From the NCBI GenBank assembly GCA_947579665.1, contig OX388348.1, forward strand, positions 11,966,001 to 12,030,000: a stretch of DNA of 64,000 nt. The letters are read 5' to 3'. The notes under the pieces are model-generated. The model searched no databases, had not been told where the DNA came from, and was given only the letters and a program-made list of their open reading frames with translations. This document shows positions 22,061 to 35,800 of this stretch, in pieces. Position 1 is the stretch's first letter. Each line of letters starts with the position of its first letter. The DNA comes from Sympetrum striolatum (lineage: Eukaryota > Arthropoda > Insecta > Odonata > Libellulidae). The position numbers were made by a program, and so were the translations under genes.

Positions 22061-23575
22061 ATTGTTGGGTAAATTTCTTGGTGGTTGACTACGGATGTCA
22101 TTTACCTAAAAAGACAGAAGAAGAAGAGTATACGGAAAATAAAGAGCTTTCGGAAATTCGGTTAAGTAAATTAGTAAAAGGAGTTAAGATAATCTTAGAT
22201 TTTTGAACTAACTGCTTATACATTTTGAGATCAAAACACTTCGAGTAATAAGCCAAGTAATTTATTAATATACGATTGTAATTCACATTGGAATCAGTGT
22301 GTTTGCTTTAAGTGTGTCGTACTAGAGTGAATTTAATATTATTAGTATATACTTTGGTGAAAAGTTTGGGTAAAATTATCGGAAATCGGGCTATTTCAAG
22401 TATAAAAAAATTTCCCAAACGGTCCTAAACGATAATTTTACCAGAAAGTTTTGTACTCTTCTTCTCGTTGGCGTACACCATGTTGTAGATAAAGGATGTC
22501 GGCATATATATATATATATATATAGTATTAAAACGAGCACAGTACCTTCCATTTTCAATATATTTCGTTTGAAAAACGACCATTTTTCGACTGATTTTCC
22601 GCCATTTTTGATGTTTCCTCGCTTCCCCGGTAGGGCGATTTAGACTTAATTCAACTCTAACAGACACTCATATCCTATTTCTGTTAAAAGAACTTGGAAG
22701 TGTAATTAGCTTGCAAACCAACTATAGCTTGCTATCCGGACGTGAGGGTGACTATCTTTTTTTTAACACAAAGCAACATTAGTGACAAAAACACTGCTTA
22801 ATTTAGTCAATATTACGCTCATTCCGAGATGTGAAACTGGTCGATTGCCGCTACATCTGGCGTCCAAATGCCTAAACTATCACAAAAAACATGGTCTCCG
22901 GAGGCCATTTCTGTACCTGGTTCACTATAATCTACATATCTCAGTAACTACAAGAGGTACTTCCTTCCTTTAAATTGCTAAATAAGCCGCAATATTTCAA
23001 GTGTCCTCCAAGAAAATTTTATCGAAATAGGGCAATGTTTTAATAAATAAAAAATTATTTCCAAACAGTCTTCATCGATAATTTTACCGTAAATAATAAT
23101 CATAAATATATTATATACATTATAATGTTTTGTTTGATATTGAAAAGGAAAAATTTTGTTGTGGATACAAAAAACGTAAGTGAATCTTAGGAAATATGTA
23201 TTATTCACAGCATTAACCCTGTCACAAGTAAAGTAGATGTGAAAAACTAGTGCAAATCTATACTGATAGAAATAACTGAAAGATATAAAAGAGATACCTT
23301 TATCATAAATACATTGCATTCTAAGATGAATGACAATCTTCTATCTCCTATCCTTTGATTGGAAAAGTAGTGTATTCCACCTCTGATATGATACTTTCTT
23401 TAATTCTATTAGTTTATTTATCAATATATTTTTATTGCACAAAGCATGAGCAGTTCAACGATTTATGCACAATGAAGATATACATCTAAAGAAGCTGATA
23501 ATTCGCTTACATTTATAAAAAGTATATGCCCTCTTAAGAACCAAGAAAAAACTATATTACGCTAAAATAAGATGC
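22061..23575. other. no gene recognised; (TA)n microsatellite at 22504-22524
   Basis: AT-rich intergenic DNA. Apart from the dinucleotide run I see nothing I can name. Several short open frames (22425-22667, 22978-23319) show no family features. Confidence 0.4.
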
Positions 23576-23579
23576 CCGT

Positions 23580-23863
23580 CCATGTTGTAACTACACCTTT
23601 TTTGGAATCGTTACGATCTCACACTCGTTTCCATTCTTAGTGAGATCTCGCGCGTTAGTGCGAAAACATTGCCGACTTCTCAATTTTTTAGGACTTCTCA
23701 CTCGAAGTGATAGTTACACACTCGAGGCCCAGGAATGGCCTACGGAGACGAACTTATAGTAAGGGAGATATTGAATTTAACTTGGCGCTTTCGTAGTGGT
23801 CACGGTCGAGAACAGCCGAAAGTTTCGAATCGTTTTTGCTTCGATTCGTCGATTCTATCCGAA
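23580..23863 (+). promoter_or_regulatory. Likely 5' region of the F-box/LRR gene
   Basis: The sequence becomes richer in CpG (CGCGCGTTAGTGCG near 23650; several TCG/CGA near 23750-23860) directly before the first coding exon, as 5' ends of housekeeping genes often do. The frame is open from an ATG at 23735, which would add 43 residues. I chose the start at 23864 because the added sequence looks random and the ATG at 23864 has an A at -3. No TATA box is evident. Confidence 0.35.
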
Positions 23864-26800
23864 ATGTCGATCCTAGCTCTGATGGAGTACGAATCGGTTG
23901 TGAGGGCCACAAGTTTACTTTGTTAACCAAAGTTGTGACTATTATTTATTATATAATTTGATATTTGAGGCTTAGGTGCTATAACGTAGTAGAGCTTTCG
24001 TATTTAAACATGGTAATTTGCTTTTATCTAATCATGTTCAATTTAAATCGAATGTGCATGAAACTGAAATTTTGCCACAGCCTTTTCTAAAGAAATCCTT
24101 TGTTGTGAATCGCTGGTATCTTGATATTGCTAATTTTCACACTTCGTCATTTACCAAGCAAAGTAGCGACTAATAAATCCCAGTGAAATGTTCTTAATAA
24201 TCAGGCCAAAGATCGGATGCCAGAAGAACGTAATGCATATATTATCTTTGTACTTCTCTTACAGAGTAGTTCGAGCAACGGTGACGATTTTGTCAACGAC
24301 AGTGAAAATGAGGAAGAGCTACCGATCGGTGTTTGGAATAAGATTTCTGGTTTGTGTCCTTAAAATTATTGCTCAATGTATGCTATGAACTAAGCAAGTA
24401 ATTCCTCACAAAATATTACAATCGTGATGCTAATAATGAAGTATGCCAAATAAGTCGGAAAAGATTTCAAGTGTTCCTCAAGTGCATTTTTATCTACATT
24501 AAACTGTCACTGGGAATTTAAGAGATTGCTTATTTCCAGAAATGTAACTGGTGTTTTTAGTTACATACTAAATGTTTTTTAATAATTCATAATTTCCCCA
24601 GTACAATCGCTTCTTTTAAATTTAAGGTACATCAAAAGAAAATATAAATGGGTATGACAAAATACACAAGGAATAGATTAGATCATGGTTTCCCAAACCT
24701 TTTATTTGATGGAGCACTTTGATGGTCTTTGAAGAATTTTGAAGGAGTATGTTTTGTTATTTTATATAGGTACCGATAATAAATCTTAGAAAAATAATTA
24801 ATACTTGTTTAATGTAGTATTCATTCTAGTCATAACTCATTATATGTCAGTTAGAATTTCGTTTTTTATTCAGTATTTAAAATTGAAAATTTAAATATAG
24901 TACAATTGTGGAGCACCTACTCGCAGAGCTCAATTTGGGAAATCCTGCAATAGACAAATATGAGGCGGAAAGGGTTTAAAATACATAAATAGAGCAACAA
25001 AAATACATTTCCTTTGTACTCAAATCCTTTTTCCTGTTATAAAATCATTGACAGAATATTATAGCTTACAGTGAAGAAATGACTTGACATTGCATTTTAA
25101 TTTTCTATGGGTGAGAAATTTTTCACATAATCTTTTAGTACGTTATACTGTTGCAGTCCCATATGTTTGGGCCAATTGCAGATTTTCTTGTGTATAAGAT
25201 TTATGCCGATCATAATGTTGTCTAGTTGCATGACCATGAACATCTGATTGTAAGTTGTAATCACTTAAATTAGCTTTTTTACTGCTGATGGCAATGTACA
25301 TAAATTTAGGAGATACTAATTATAATGATATAAGATGTTATCTTTGTAAAGATTCTAAATCTGCTCCTTCTAGGATGCAAAAGAAAATACGGGGAGATAA
25401 ATAAAAGATGTTCGGTGATGTGAGGCTGCTTAATTGAAATTTCCTTCTAATTTCAGGTAAGAAGAAAAATTCAGAAAGCACTGTGCCGATCAGAAAATTG
25501 TATGTGAGCAATTTGCATGGATGTGTAAGTCTAATTCAAAATAAACAATGCTTTTAAGAAAGTGATAACATCATATACTATTGATATATTATTCCTTTTT
25601 GGCAGGCCAGAACTGTAGAACTGAAAGAACTCTTCAGTAAGTTTGGCACGGTTGTGGAAGCTCATATACGCTGTGCAAGACAAACATACCGCAGATCAAC
25701 ATATTATGCATTTGTGACTTTCGAGTCACCTGAATCAGCTGAGAAGTTAGTATAAATTTTCAGTCCTTGATAGTAAATATTTTAAAATCCCTCCTGTTAC
25801 TCAAGTAGAATCTTAAGTCTAACCTACAATAAAGTTTTTCTCATTAAACAATAGTACTCAGTTACCAACTTTCAAAGCTGGGCTGCTCCTAGACTCACTG
25901 CATAATTCTAATGTTGTGTTGGTCAGGCATTAGCTGCTTTGCATAGTAAAGTTTCATGAATAGAGCTTCAATTATTTCTGTACCCTTTTTGGCTACCCGG
26001 ATTCACTACATAAAATGAAATTATAATAAATAGAATTGCACAAATAATTGACTGCTAAAGCAATTTTGTCTCTCTGGTGATAATTGTAAAAGGTACATTC
26101 AAAAAGTTCCCGAACCTATTTTTTTCCCATTTAATGATGAAACCATTGTTCAAGTGTATGACATCATCTGTGCAAACCATCCTGAATATAGCTGGGTTAG
26201 GTTACCATGTTGCAAGACGATTTGCGGATGCACCACGTCTGCCCGCACTTGGTCCCCAAGAACTTTGGTGCTGAGCAGGAGGTGGAGAGGATACAGTTGT
26301 CTAGCAACATGTCTCAACTTACACAGTCACAGCATTGGAATTCCTGCACTGACTGGCACAGACTTACACAGCTGTACCCACAATTTTTCGGCACTATCTA
26401 CCTCCAGAATTTTACATTTCTCCTTCGTGACATTTTTGCAGGAAAAAATAAGTGCAGGAACTTTTTGAATGTATCTCGTATGTATGCACGTATGAGATGT
26501 GAATATAGTATGTTTATATTTTTAATATATTTATTCTATGCCTTATATTATTAACATAAGAAATCTATTAATTATTATTGTTGAATTTATCCCTGAACAG
26601 AGCCATTAGAGCACGCCGAACCCAATTAAAATTAAATGACCGAATGCTTCGTGTCAGTCCTGCCAATGCAAAGCACCAACCAGACAAGCTAGAGAAAAAA
26701 AAATTGGGGGCCAAACATAAATTCCAGGCGTACGTGAACCGGTCAGATGAGTTGGAAGAATATGAGGCAGATTGTGGCTATCGGATGGGAGAGAGGAAAT

Positions 26801-29800
26801 GCCTGATTAATGATCTGAATGATGATTGCCTCAGTCTTATATTCTCGCACTTTGAAGCGAAGGAGAAGATAACAGTACTAGAATTGGGTAAGTTTGAGTT
26901 TAGTTGGGTTCATTTAGCATACCTTTGGAAGTATTTTACATAACCCACTCAATGCGGATGCCTTGAATTGAAGGCATGGGGCCCATTATGTTTGCTGGCC
27001 AATTGCGGAGCCATGCGTCACAGGATGGATTCTTTCTTTTGCTCAGTGTATTAGTACCCTTCTAGGCAGCAGTGAAAGAGGTTTTCGCGTTTTTGCTTTT
27101 TTGGCATACAGAAGCATTTCATTGCATGTGTGTGTCCTGATTGTAAGAATGGTCCTGGATTATGCATAGACTGTTTTTTGGAATAAAATCACGATCAATT
27201 TAATTTTTTTGAATTGATCTTCTTCTTATTTTTTTTCGTAGATAGCTAATATTTCATTACTACTGTGTACTACAAAAAAAAAAAAATCGTGTGCTGTGGG
27301 GTTGCATAACTAAATTCCCTCCACCTGCTGATGCCTTGAATTCAAGACATTTCTAAAATTTGGTGTAAATATTTTTCAATTAAATAAATCAAAAATAGTC
27401 TTAAAATGCTAAAATAACAGAAAATTATAAATTAATGAAAAAAAGATTTTGCAGCCAGTATCAATTTTCTGAATGTACAGAAGCATTGACCGGGATAATA
27501 CACTAGACTCTTTCTAATCTTGCCATTCTTTGCACAGAGGGGTGCCAGATAAGTGAGTGCGTAAAAAAACAGTGTTTATGGTGCACAGCCATAAAGAGAA
27601 ATGCATAATTATAATAATATTACATAGGATATATATATGCTAATGTAGAATTTAATATATAAGAACAAGTGATAATTCCACAGATATGAGGTGACACATT
27701 AATTTAAGGTTTAGGCTTGCATCTACAATGTAGTGTGTAAACAAAAGGTTAGTTATTACTTTCTGTAGAGAAACCATTCAGGTTTTGATGAAGTAATATA
27801 TGTTTTTGGTATTATGTATATATATAGCTTAGGGTGCTATATACAGTTATATACAGATACGAGTAAAATGTTGCTAGCATGTTGATAACACAAATTTCAA
27901 GTCAACATCTTATGGAGAGGGTCCTCAAAAGTAGAAAAGGTATTGAAAATATTCTTAAAATTAGCTGCAATTTCTCCATCCGGCATCAAACCCAGGTCTT
28001 CCTGGTGATAATTACTATGCAGAACAACAGAGGATCACTGTCTCTGACTATGTGTGAAAACTCAAGCAGAAATATGGGCTGCAACTGCCTCAAACAACGT
28101 CCTACTTTTCATATATATTCCTTAGGCCAGAATTTGTAATGTGCTCTGGCATCGAACCCAGGAACAGCATGGTCTTATTTAATTTTTTTTCTTAAACTGA
28201 GTCTTAATATACATCTTCTGTCTAAGCAAGAACTTTCTGTCATTTCGATAAGTGCATGAAAAAAATAATGAAAAACTAACCCAATGTATTTTAAATGGGC
28301 GACATATTTACTGCCCTAATTTACTAACTCTACGAACCTGGGTCTTTCTGGTGATACTTCCTGTGCAACACAATAGAAGATTATCTCTTATGTGTGAGAA
28401 TTCAAGCAGAAATATTGGCTGAAACTGCCTCAAACGATGTCTTACTTTTTCCTTATATTCTTTATGAGAGAAGTGGTAATGTGCTCTGGCATCGAACCTA
28501 AGAATAGTACGGTCTTATCTAAATTTTTTTCTTAAACCAATTCCTACCATGCATCTTGTAATCAAGCACGAACTTCCTATCATTTTCAATAAGTGCAGCA
28601 AAAAAAATAATGAAACACTACCTCAATGTGCTTTAAAGGGCAGATTTTTGCATAGTCCTAGCATCGAACCCAGGATATTTTTCGGGAAAGTCATATATGT
28701 TTTCAATAGATCATGATTATATATTATAGGCTCCTTGAGTTTTGATTCTCTACCTATCTGGGAAGTATTTTTTTTAATTCCCGAAAATCAAAGCAATGCT
28801 TTTAAATGGGGAAAATAGGGACTTTGGGGTCCTCTGGAATCGAACCCATGACACTGAGATTCAAATTCGCAATTTTTCTGGCGGTTACACGTTATGGCCA
28901 ATACGTGGTAAAAATTTCAAGTCAGTGATGCTTGTGGTTTAGCCTGTGAATTGGTATCCTATCTATCCGTAGAGGTATATCCATGAATGAATCCAGAGAA
29001 GCATCTATATATAATAGATAGTTATTACTGAGAGGCCCTATTAGCGTGCATCTAGTTTACATCAATACAAGTTTAAGCTGAGAGGTAAGGGTGTTTCTGA
29101 CAACCTACTAATTTTTACACCTAAACAATTGTCTGCTTGACCAACTTTTCACACTAGTGTGTTAGTTAGGATTTCCACCTCTCCCGGAATCCTGGAAGTC
29201 TCTTGGAGTTTGGCCAATTTGGATGCATCTCCCAGAAAATGTCCAAAATCTGCTGATATGTGGCTTATCTGAAATTTGTAAATTCAGTCAGCCTGGTACA
29301 TATAAACCAATGCATGAGAAATATTCCATTGTAATTATAGGTGACCGTTTTGCTTTACTATTAAATTTCCTTCTCTGTCTTCATCATTTTAATTCAACAA
29401 TAATTTAGAATGAAGCACAGCGCCAAAAATATTCAGCTGGAATACATGTTGTTATTGTAGGAATGACAAAAAATTTCCCATAATATAAATATTTCTTTCA
29501 TTGAAAGAAAGTCTCTAAAACTTTTGGCACCTAAATAAAAAGATCTGTTGGAATTTTTACCTACAGAATTAAAAACCTCCTGGAAGAAACCACTCCCAAT
29601 CCTACTGTTAGTTTTGCAATCCTACACTTTACAACTTACAACTGTTTGTTACTGTGTTTTAAAAATTTCTTAGGCAACATCCTAATGTTCAAGGCTTCTA
29701 GTATCTTCAATCCATGTTCCACTGAAATCTATAAGCAGTATGTATAAGCTTGGAATAAGGATTAGCAAAATTAAAGATAGTTCTCAAATCATTCAAGTAA

Positions 29801-32800
29801 AACACAGTCTCACTTAAGTAATGTTTTTTGCAAATATATTTTTTTGTGGAGTCAAATATTGTAATATTTTGACGAATCATGGATTAGTTCCATTAAGTAT
29901 TACCAGTTTTGGTTAATTTACAGCTCTCTATTTTATTTTCTTGCAACAAAATTTATTGTGATTTGGATTTTGAACTTTATTATTACACAATACAGTCAGG
30001 TGTCACTTTGTGGTACTTCTTAATACTAAAAAACTTCATGATGATCGACTTTTAGTAAACCACAGAAAATTACATTACATCACAAGTAGTGATATAATGT
30101 AATTTTCTCTGGTTTACTAAAAGTCAATTATCATGGTTATTTAAAAAACATTATTGTATTTATCCTCTACATGCATCTTTAGTAAATCTAGAATTGAATA
30201 TTGTTGAGTATTATTTACGGTAAAACAATGCAGATTGGATTTTTTCTTGTCAGAGATGATTTTTTCATGCTTCTCTGTTAAAATCAAGTTCAGCATATCA
30301 TTGTTCAGTAACATAAAAATTTCAGTTGATGTTTACCCAGCCTATCCGCAGCACAACTCCTGAATATAAGTGAATGCCAAAGGGCTAGATTATACCCTCT
30401 ACCATCATGAATTAAAATAAAATATGAAGCTATGAAAACAATGGATAACTTCTTGAAAATTATTTGGTATCGTTAACTGTTATTCAACACTTCACATTTA
30501 CAAAGAAAGAAACTTGGCTGTAGATGTGTATATCAGTGTTACTCCCTTACTCTTCATTCTCACCCCTACTCTAAATTTATTGTAGGTGAATAGTTCGGAA
30601 ATCACTAATCCAAATTAATTCAATTTCTTTCAGTGTGTAAAAGATGGAGGTCTGTTCTTCTTGACCAGTGGCTGAGAGTTACTCACTTGGATATTGAAGG
30701 CTCAGCAAGTATAATCAACCTAGATGACAACATGCTGGGACTGATGCTCCAGAGGTGTGGGAAGTCATTAACGAAGTTGACTTTACCTACCACCCACAAG
30801 CTCTCCGCAGATACTTTACATGTGATAGGTGAGCCTTATTTTAACCCTCCGTCAGTTGCACCGTTGTATTCTATACAACACCGATGGTTTTTCGGGTACC
30901 GTTTCTACCTAGGTGGTTCCTTGAACCGCATGCCTGGGTCTATTCCTTTGTTGCACATACCATTAACTTGTAAAGGCATCAAAATCTCCTTTTTAGTCTT
31001 AAACCGAATGCAAAAGCGAGTAAATCTGTGAAGTGGCAACTGTTGTAATACATAAGACATATACATAACATATTCACCGCTTGGGTAAGTTTCTCGCTGG
31101 TGAACTCTATTTTTGCTTCTTATAACTTTTACATGGAATTTTTCACTTATTTCGTCTTAAAATTTATTGGATGCATTTCAATTTTGGAACTGATAGAGAT
31201 TAGCTTTTTAGGTACTCTCTGAACGCATGTAAATAAATAAAGGTGAATAATAATATTTTTACTAAAAGTTGTTTACTTCTTAAATTCTTGCTCTTAAATA
31301 TTATCATTATTATTATTATTACCTACAGTTTAGTACTCATAAATAATAATTAGTTCAATTAATATTACAATTGGCCGAAAATTGTCTGTTGTATAGAATA
31401 CAATGCGCGACTGTTCGTGTTGTGATCGTAGGCACGACTGATGAAAGGTTAATCTCATCTTGCACACATTCTTTCAAAGCAACTGCCATCTAACTTTGGA
31501 AACCCATTTCATCTCATGAGTATTTTACCATACATATTTTACATACACAAAGATGAAAGTGTCACTAAAAGCATCAAGCTTTGTTTGCTATCTCTACAAA
31601 TGTTCATTGTGACCTCTGAAGAACAGCACACATCTGCACGATGGGAGAGGATGGTTGTGGTGCTAGCACTTCACCACTGGCCTCCCCATTTCCCAGCTCC
31701 TCGCTCTCAAAGTAATTAACTTGGTAATAACAGTAATGGCTGTGTACTGAATTTATTCAGCAGTAACTATGCGAAGTGTCAAAGTTCGCACAAATAAAAT
31801 CCACTTTTATATTTTTGGCCAGCTTTTTCAGATTCCAGCTCAGTGTAATAATAATAAAAGGCCTTTATTCGGGCGAGATTGAGACTAGAAAGTCTTTTCT
31901 TACATCTAACCCATCGTTATATGAGAAACAGAAACAAAGAGATAGTTTGCAAAAGTACACAAAGAAAACTAATATGTGGATTTAAAAAACCTAAGCTGAG
32001 GGCTCAGGAAAAAATTTCCACTGCAGGAAAACACTCACAAGAAGGGGAGTGTGAAAAACCTGCGAAACCTACAGATAGAAAACTATATTTTGTGATGAAG
32101 GAGAATAAAAAGATATGAAAGACAAGGAGAAAATAGATAAAAGTTAAACAAAAGAGACAGGGGGAAAATGCATATTAACTACAAGCAATCAAATTAAATA
32201 AAATATCTTCACAAATTACACTAATTCTAAATTGCAAGAATTGTAGCATAAAAAAAGATAAAACACAAAAATATTTCAAGAATAATAAAATGATTAAATA
32301 CATAAGGTTGAGAATGAATAAAATGATCAAAAATATAGAGTTTATATGAAATTAAACAAAGACAACAAGGAAAAAAATGTAAATGAAAGGTGTTATGTAT
32401 ATTAGAATAAATGCTAAATAAAATTAAAGAATGCTAAGAAGGTAACAAGATAAAATGTAATTTATCTATAAAATAAATGGAAGAAAATAATTTCCTATTA
32501 ACTCGCGATCTTTATAGGAACGCATGTGTATGGTGTGGTTTCCTAACAATGATTGTTTCACACCATGATTTTAAGAGGGAAATTTTATTTGAGAGAAATA
32601 TCGCTATTTGCTGAGTAAAAGGTGATTAATGAAGATAAAAATCTCATTTTCAAGTCCTATCTATACCAAAGAATAATTTCAGATGGTAGCATATTTGTTC
32701 TACTATTATATCTTATAAACATTTTATTTTTTATTCAAATTACCTTCTTAAAATCAGAATGCATTTTATTCAGTAATGAGTACAGTGTTGTTATAATTTA

Positions 32801-35800
32801 TTATTTTATTATGCCCACTGGTAAAGTATGGAATAATTATACTAAAATCCCTAAAAATTGGTAGGATTAAAATAAAATTTAGTTACCAAAATTAAAAATA
32901 ATTTTCAGAAATTTTCCATGTTTTTGAAAATGAAAATGTTAATCACTAGAAATTTTATTCCCAAAAACCTATATTATACCTACATTGTAGAAGGTGATAT
33001 TGTACAATTATATAGCTGAATTTCAATTTCCAAAGTTTACTAATGGTTTTATTGCCATAAAATTTGGCTCTTCCTCTCCATACATTTCTTATAAGTAGAG
33101 GTGTTTGAAAATGTTTTTATTTTTTTCTGAAATTTGTTGATTTGAAAACCAAATTGTGGTGTTTTGTGTTTTTATTATGTTTCCTAAATTTGGTGTCAAT
33201 CCATTTTCTGGTAAGCTGATAACGCATCTTTCCTCAATGCATCGCTCTTACATACATAAATTGTTCTAAACATGCGAGTAATCGTTGAAAAACTGCGGAG
33301 AGCCAGCCCCTTTGCTGAACATGCCAAGAAATGTCATATTCGGGAATTAGAAAAAGTACAATGAAAGGCGATACGATTTGTAAAGAATTGCTACAATAAA
33401 ACAGCGAGTGTTACTCGGATGTTACAGGACGCAGGATGGGAATCATTAGAAGATGGAAGAAAATTCAGAAGATTAATTTATTAAATTATGTTCTCAGATC
33501 CTGTAACAGATATAATGCCACCCCCCTGTTATGTGGGCCGTTCTGATACTGCCAGAAAGATTAGGGAAATAGATGCTCGAAGGAATCATTTCAAAAATTC
33601 ATTTTTTCTGCAAAGTATATGCGGAAGCAACCGTTTAGGAAAATAGAGTCAAGGTGCTTGCACCCCCTGCCACACGCTGAAATGCGGCTTGCAGGGTTCT
33701 TATATAGACATAGACATGTTTTTAAGACAGTATTTAGTTTTGTAAATATATTGAAAAAAATTCAAGTTGAATTCGTGTAAGCAAAGATGTCATGATTGAT
33801 AAAAAATATGACAATAGATGCTTAATTAATACAATTATATATTGTACATTTATTTAAATCATACCAAAATTACATTCTCCTCTCTTAAAAAAGGTGAATG
33901 AAGGTAAATTCACCAAAATCCGTGCCGCTTATTAAAACTGCCGAAATTAGTGTTATTTCGCTATTCCAACATTCACTTTATTTGTAGGTTTTATCGCTTA
34001 TTGCGTAAAACAAATACCTGTACTCATAAGCCTATCTTTCCCATATAAACGTACGAGAGTTGACTTCTGCTATCACCTTTGTCATTAGTGAATTGCTTAT
34101 GCTAAAAAATATAAAAACTTTGTCGTCATTTTGTCTGAATTAACTCAAATTTGACTTGAATATGATATTCTGTGATAAAAATAAGAATTGTTATTCAATT
34201 TTCTTTCTTTTGGTATTACCTTGGTTAAATATGACTTTATCTTGGTTTCATATATACTGATTTAATTCTGCAAATGAAAAAGTATCTGCAACCGATCAAA
34301 AATAACTTAACATGTATTTCTTATGAGAGAAGATTCAAGTCATCCTCAGTCAAACTAAGGATACTTTGGACAAACAAATACCAATATTTAATTCTCCTTT
34401 GGACCTTTAACGACTCCCAAAAATGTATACTCCTATCATGTTGAAAAGAGCACGAAATTAATGTTTGAATATTTCTTCCATTATATCTTCTTACAGGAGT
34501 TACTCTCATTGGATAAATAAATATATACACAACAATAATTATTATATAAGATGGTGTGCTACTTTCATTGTTGAAATTTCTTGTTATTTTTTTCAGCTTC
34601 TCTCTGCCGAAACTTGGAACATCTCAGTGCTCATCATCTTAGAGTAACAATGTCAGCTGTGAATCAGTTAACGATGAAGTGCAGACAGTTGAAAACTTTG
34701 ATACTGCGCGATCCAATCAGCATCAGGGATAGAGATATCCGAATACTGTTCGAGAAATTGAATTTGGAAACTTTTTCTCTGAAACAGCGACACATCGATG
34801 GCCAATGCCTCTCGTATTTACCTCTCTCCTTGAAGCACCTTGACTTGACTTCCTGCAACGACCTCACAATGCCATCGCTCCTGTACGGTCTTTCAAGAAC
34901 GCCAGATCTTAAGACTCTTTTGTTAATAAGCTGTGTTAGCTTGACAAAATCAGACTTCGAATCTGTGTGCTCGAAAGTCCCCCAGCTCGAGGAGTTAAGT
35001 GTTGCTGAGTATTTTCCTAATCTCAGTGGCTTTGCATTGGACTCGATTCAAAATCTTAAGAACTTAAAGAAGTTAAACTTGAGGTTAAACGATTTGGTAG
35101 ACGACCGTTTAGTTTCCTTAATTTCTACTTCCTGCAAGAATCTGGAGGTCTTGGACATCAGTGGTAATATTGTCTTTGCTTTTATTTAGTAACTGCTATT
35201 TTTTTCCAACTAAAATATTATATATATTTACTTTTAGTAGTAAAGGAACATTACTAAAAGGACTTTATTTTCTAATTTCGTTCTTTTATATTTAGTTAGT
35301 TGTTTACAAATCTGATACGTTAAAGCTCAGCTTTGTTGGAAGTTGCCATATCCGACAAACAAAACCAGCCTTTTAATATCCCCTGCATGTGAAGGAAATT
35401 AGTTTTGTGTATCTATATTTATGTATTGCCTTGTGATGACCGAACCTTAGACAAAACTACTTGCCTTATGTATTCTGTAAACTTTTTATTGCAATTTTGG
35501 AGGAAATTTTCTTATTTGAAACTATCAATTCAAAGCATGAATTTTGAACTATTTTTTCCAATATTTTTTCAGTTGTATTCAACATTCATCTTGTCCATTC
35601 TTATATGACTGCATTTTGTTTGGAAAAACTTCATTACCATCATTGGAATTCACTGTGAAAACATCCAGTTTAAATTTAATGTAACACATTGCATCCCTGT
35701 TCTCTCTTGGTCAACTGCTCATGATTAAACATTATTTTTAGAATTTTATCTCTTCCTTAAAGGAAGATATGAGTTATTGTTGTGCTACAACATTTAAGAG

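Noticed and set aside
27980..28870. CRISPR-like array
   Set aside because: Units are 160-180 bp, imperfect and in an intron of an animal gene; there are no short identical repeats with unique spacers.
30633..31031. Extended exon 6 reading frame to 31031
   Set aside because: The exon ends at a clear donor (30828) that joins in phase to 34597; the extension reads into the piggyBac MITE.
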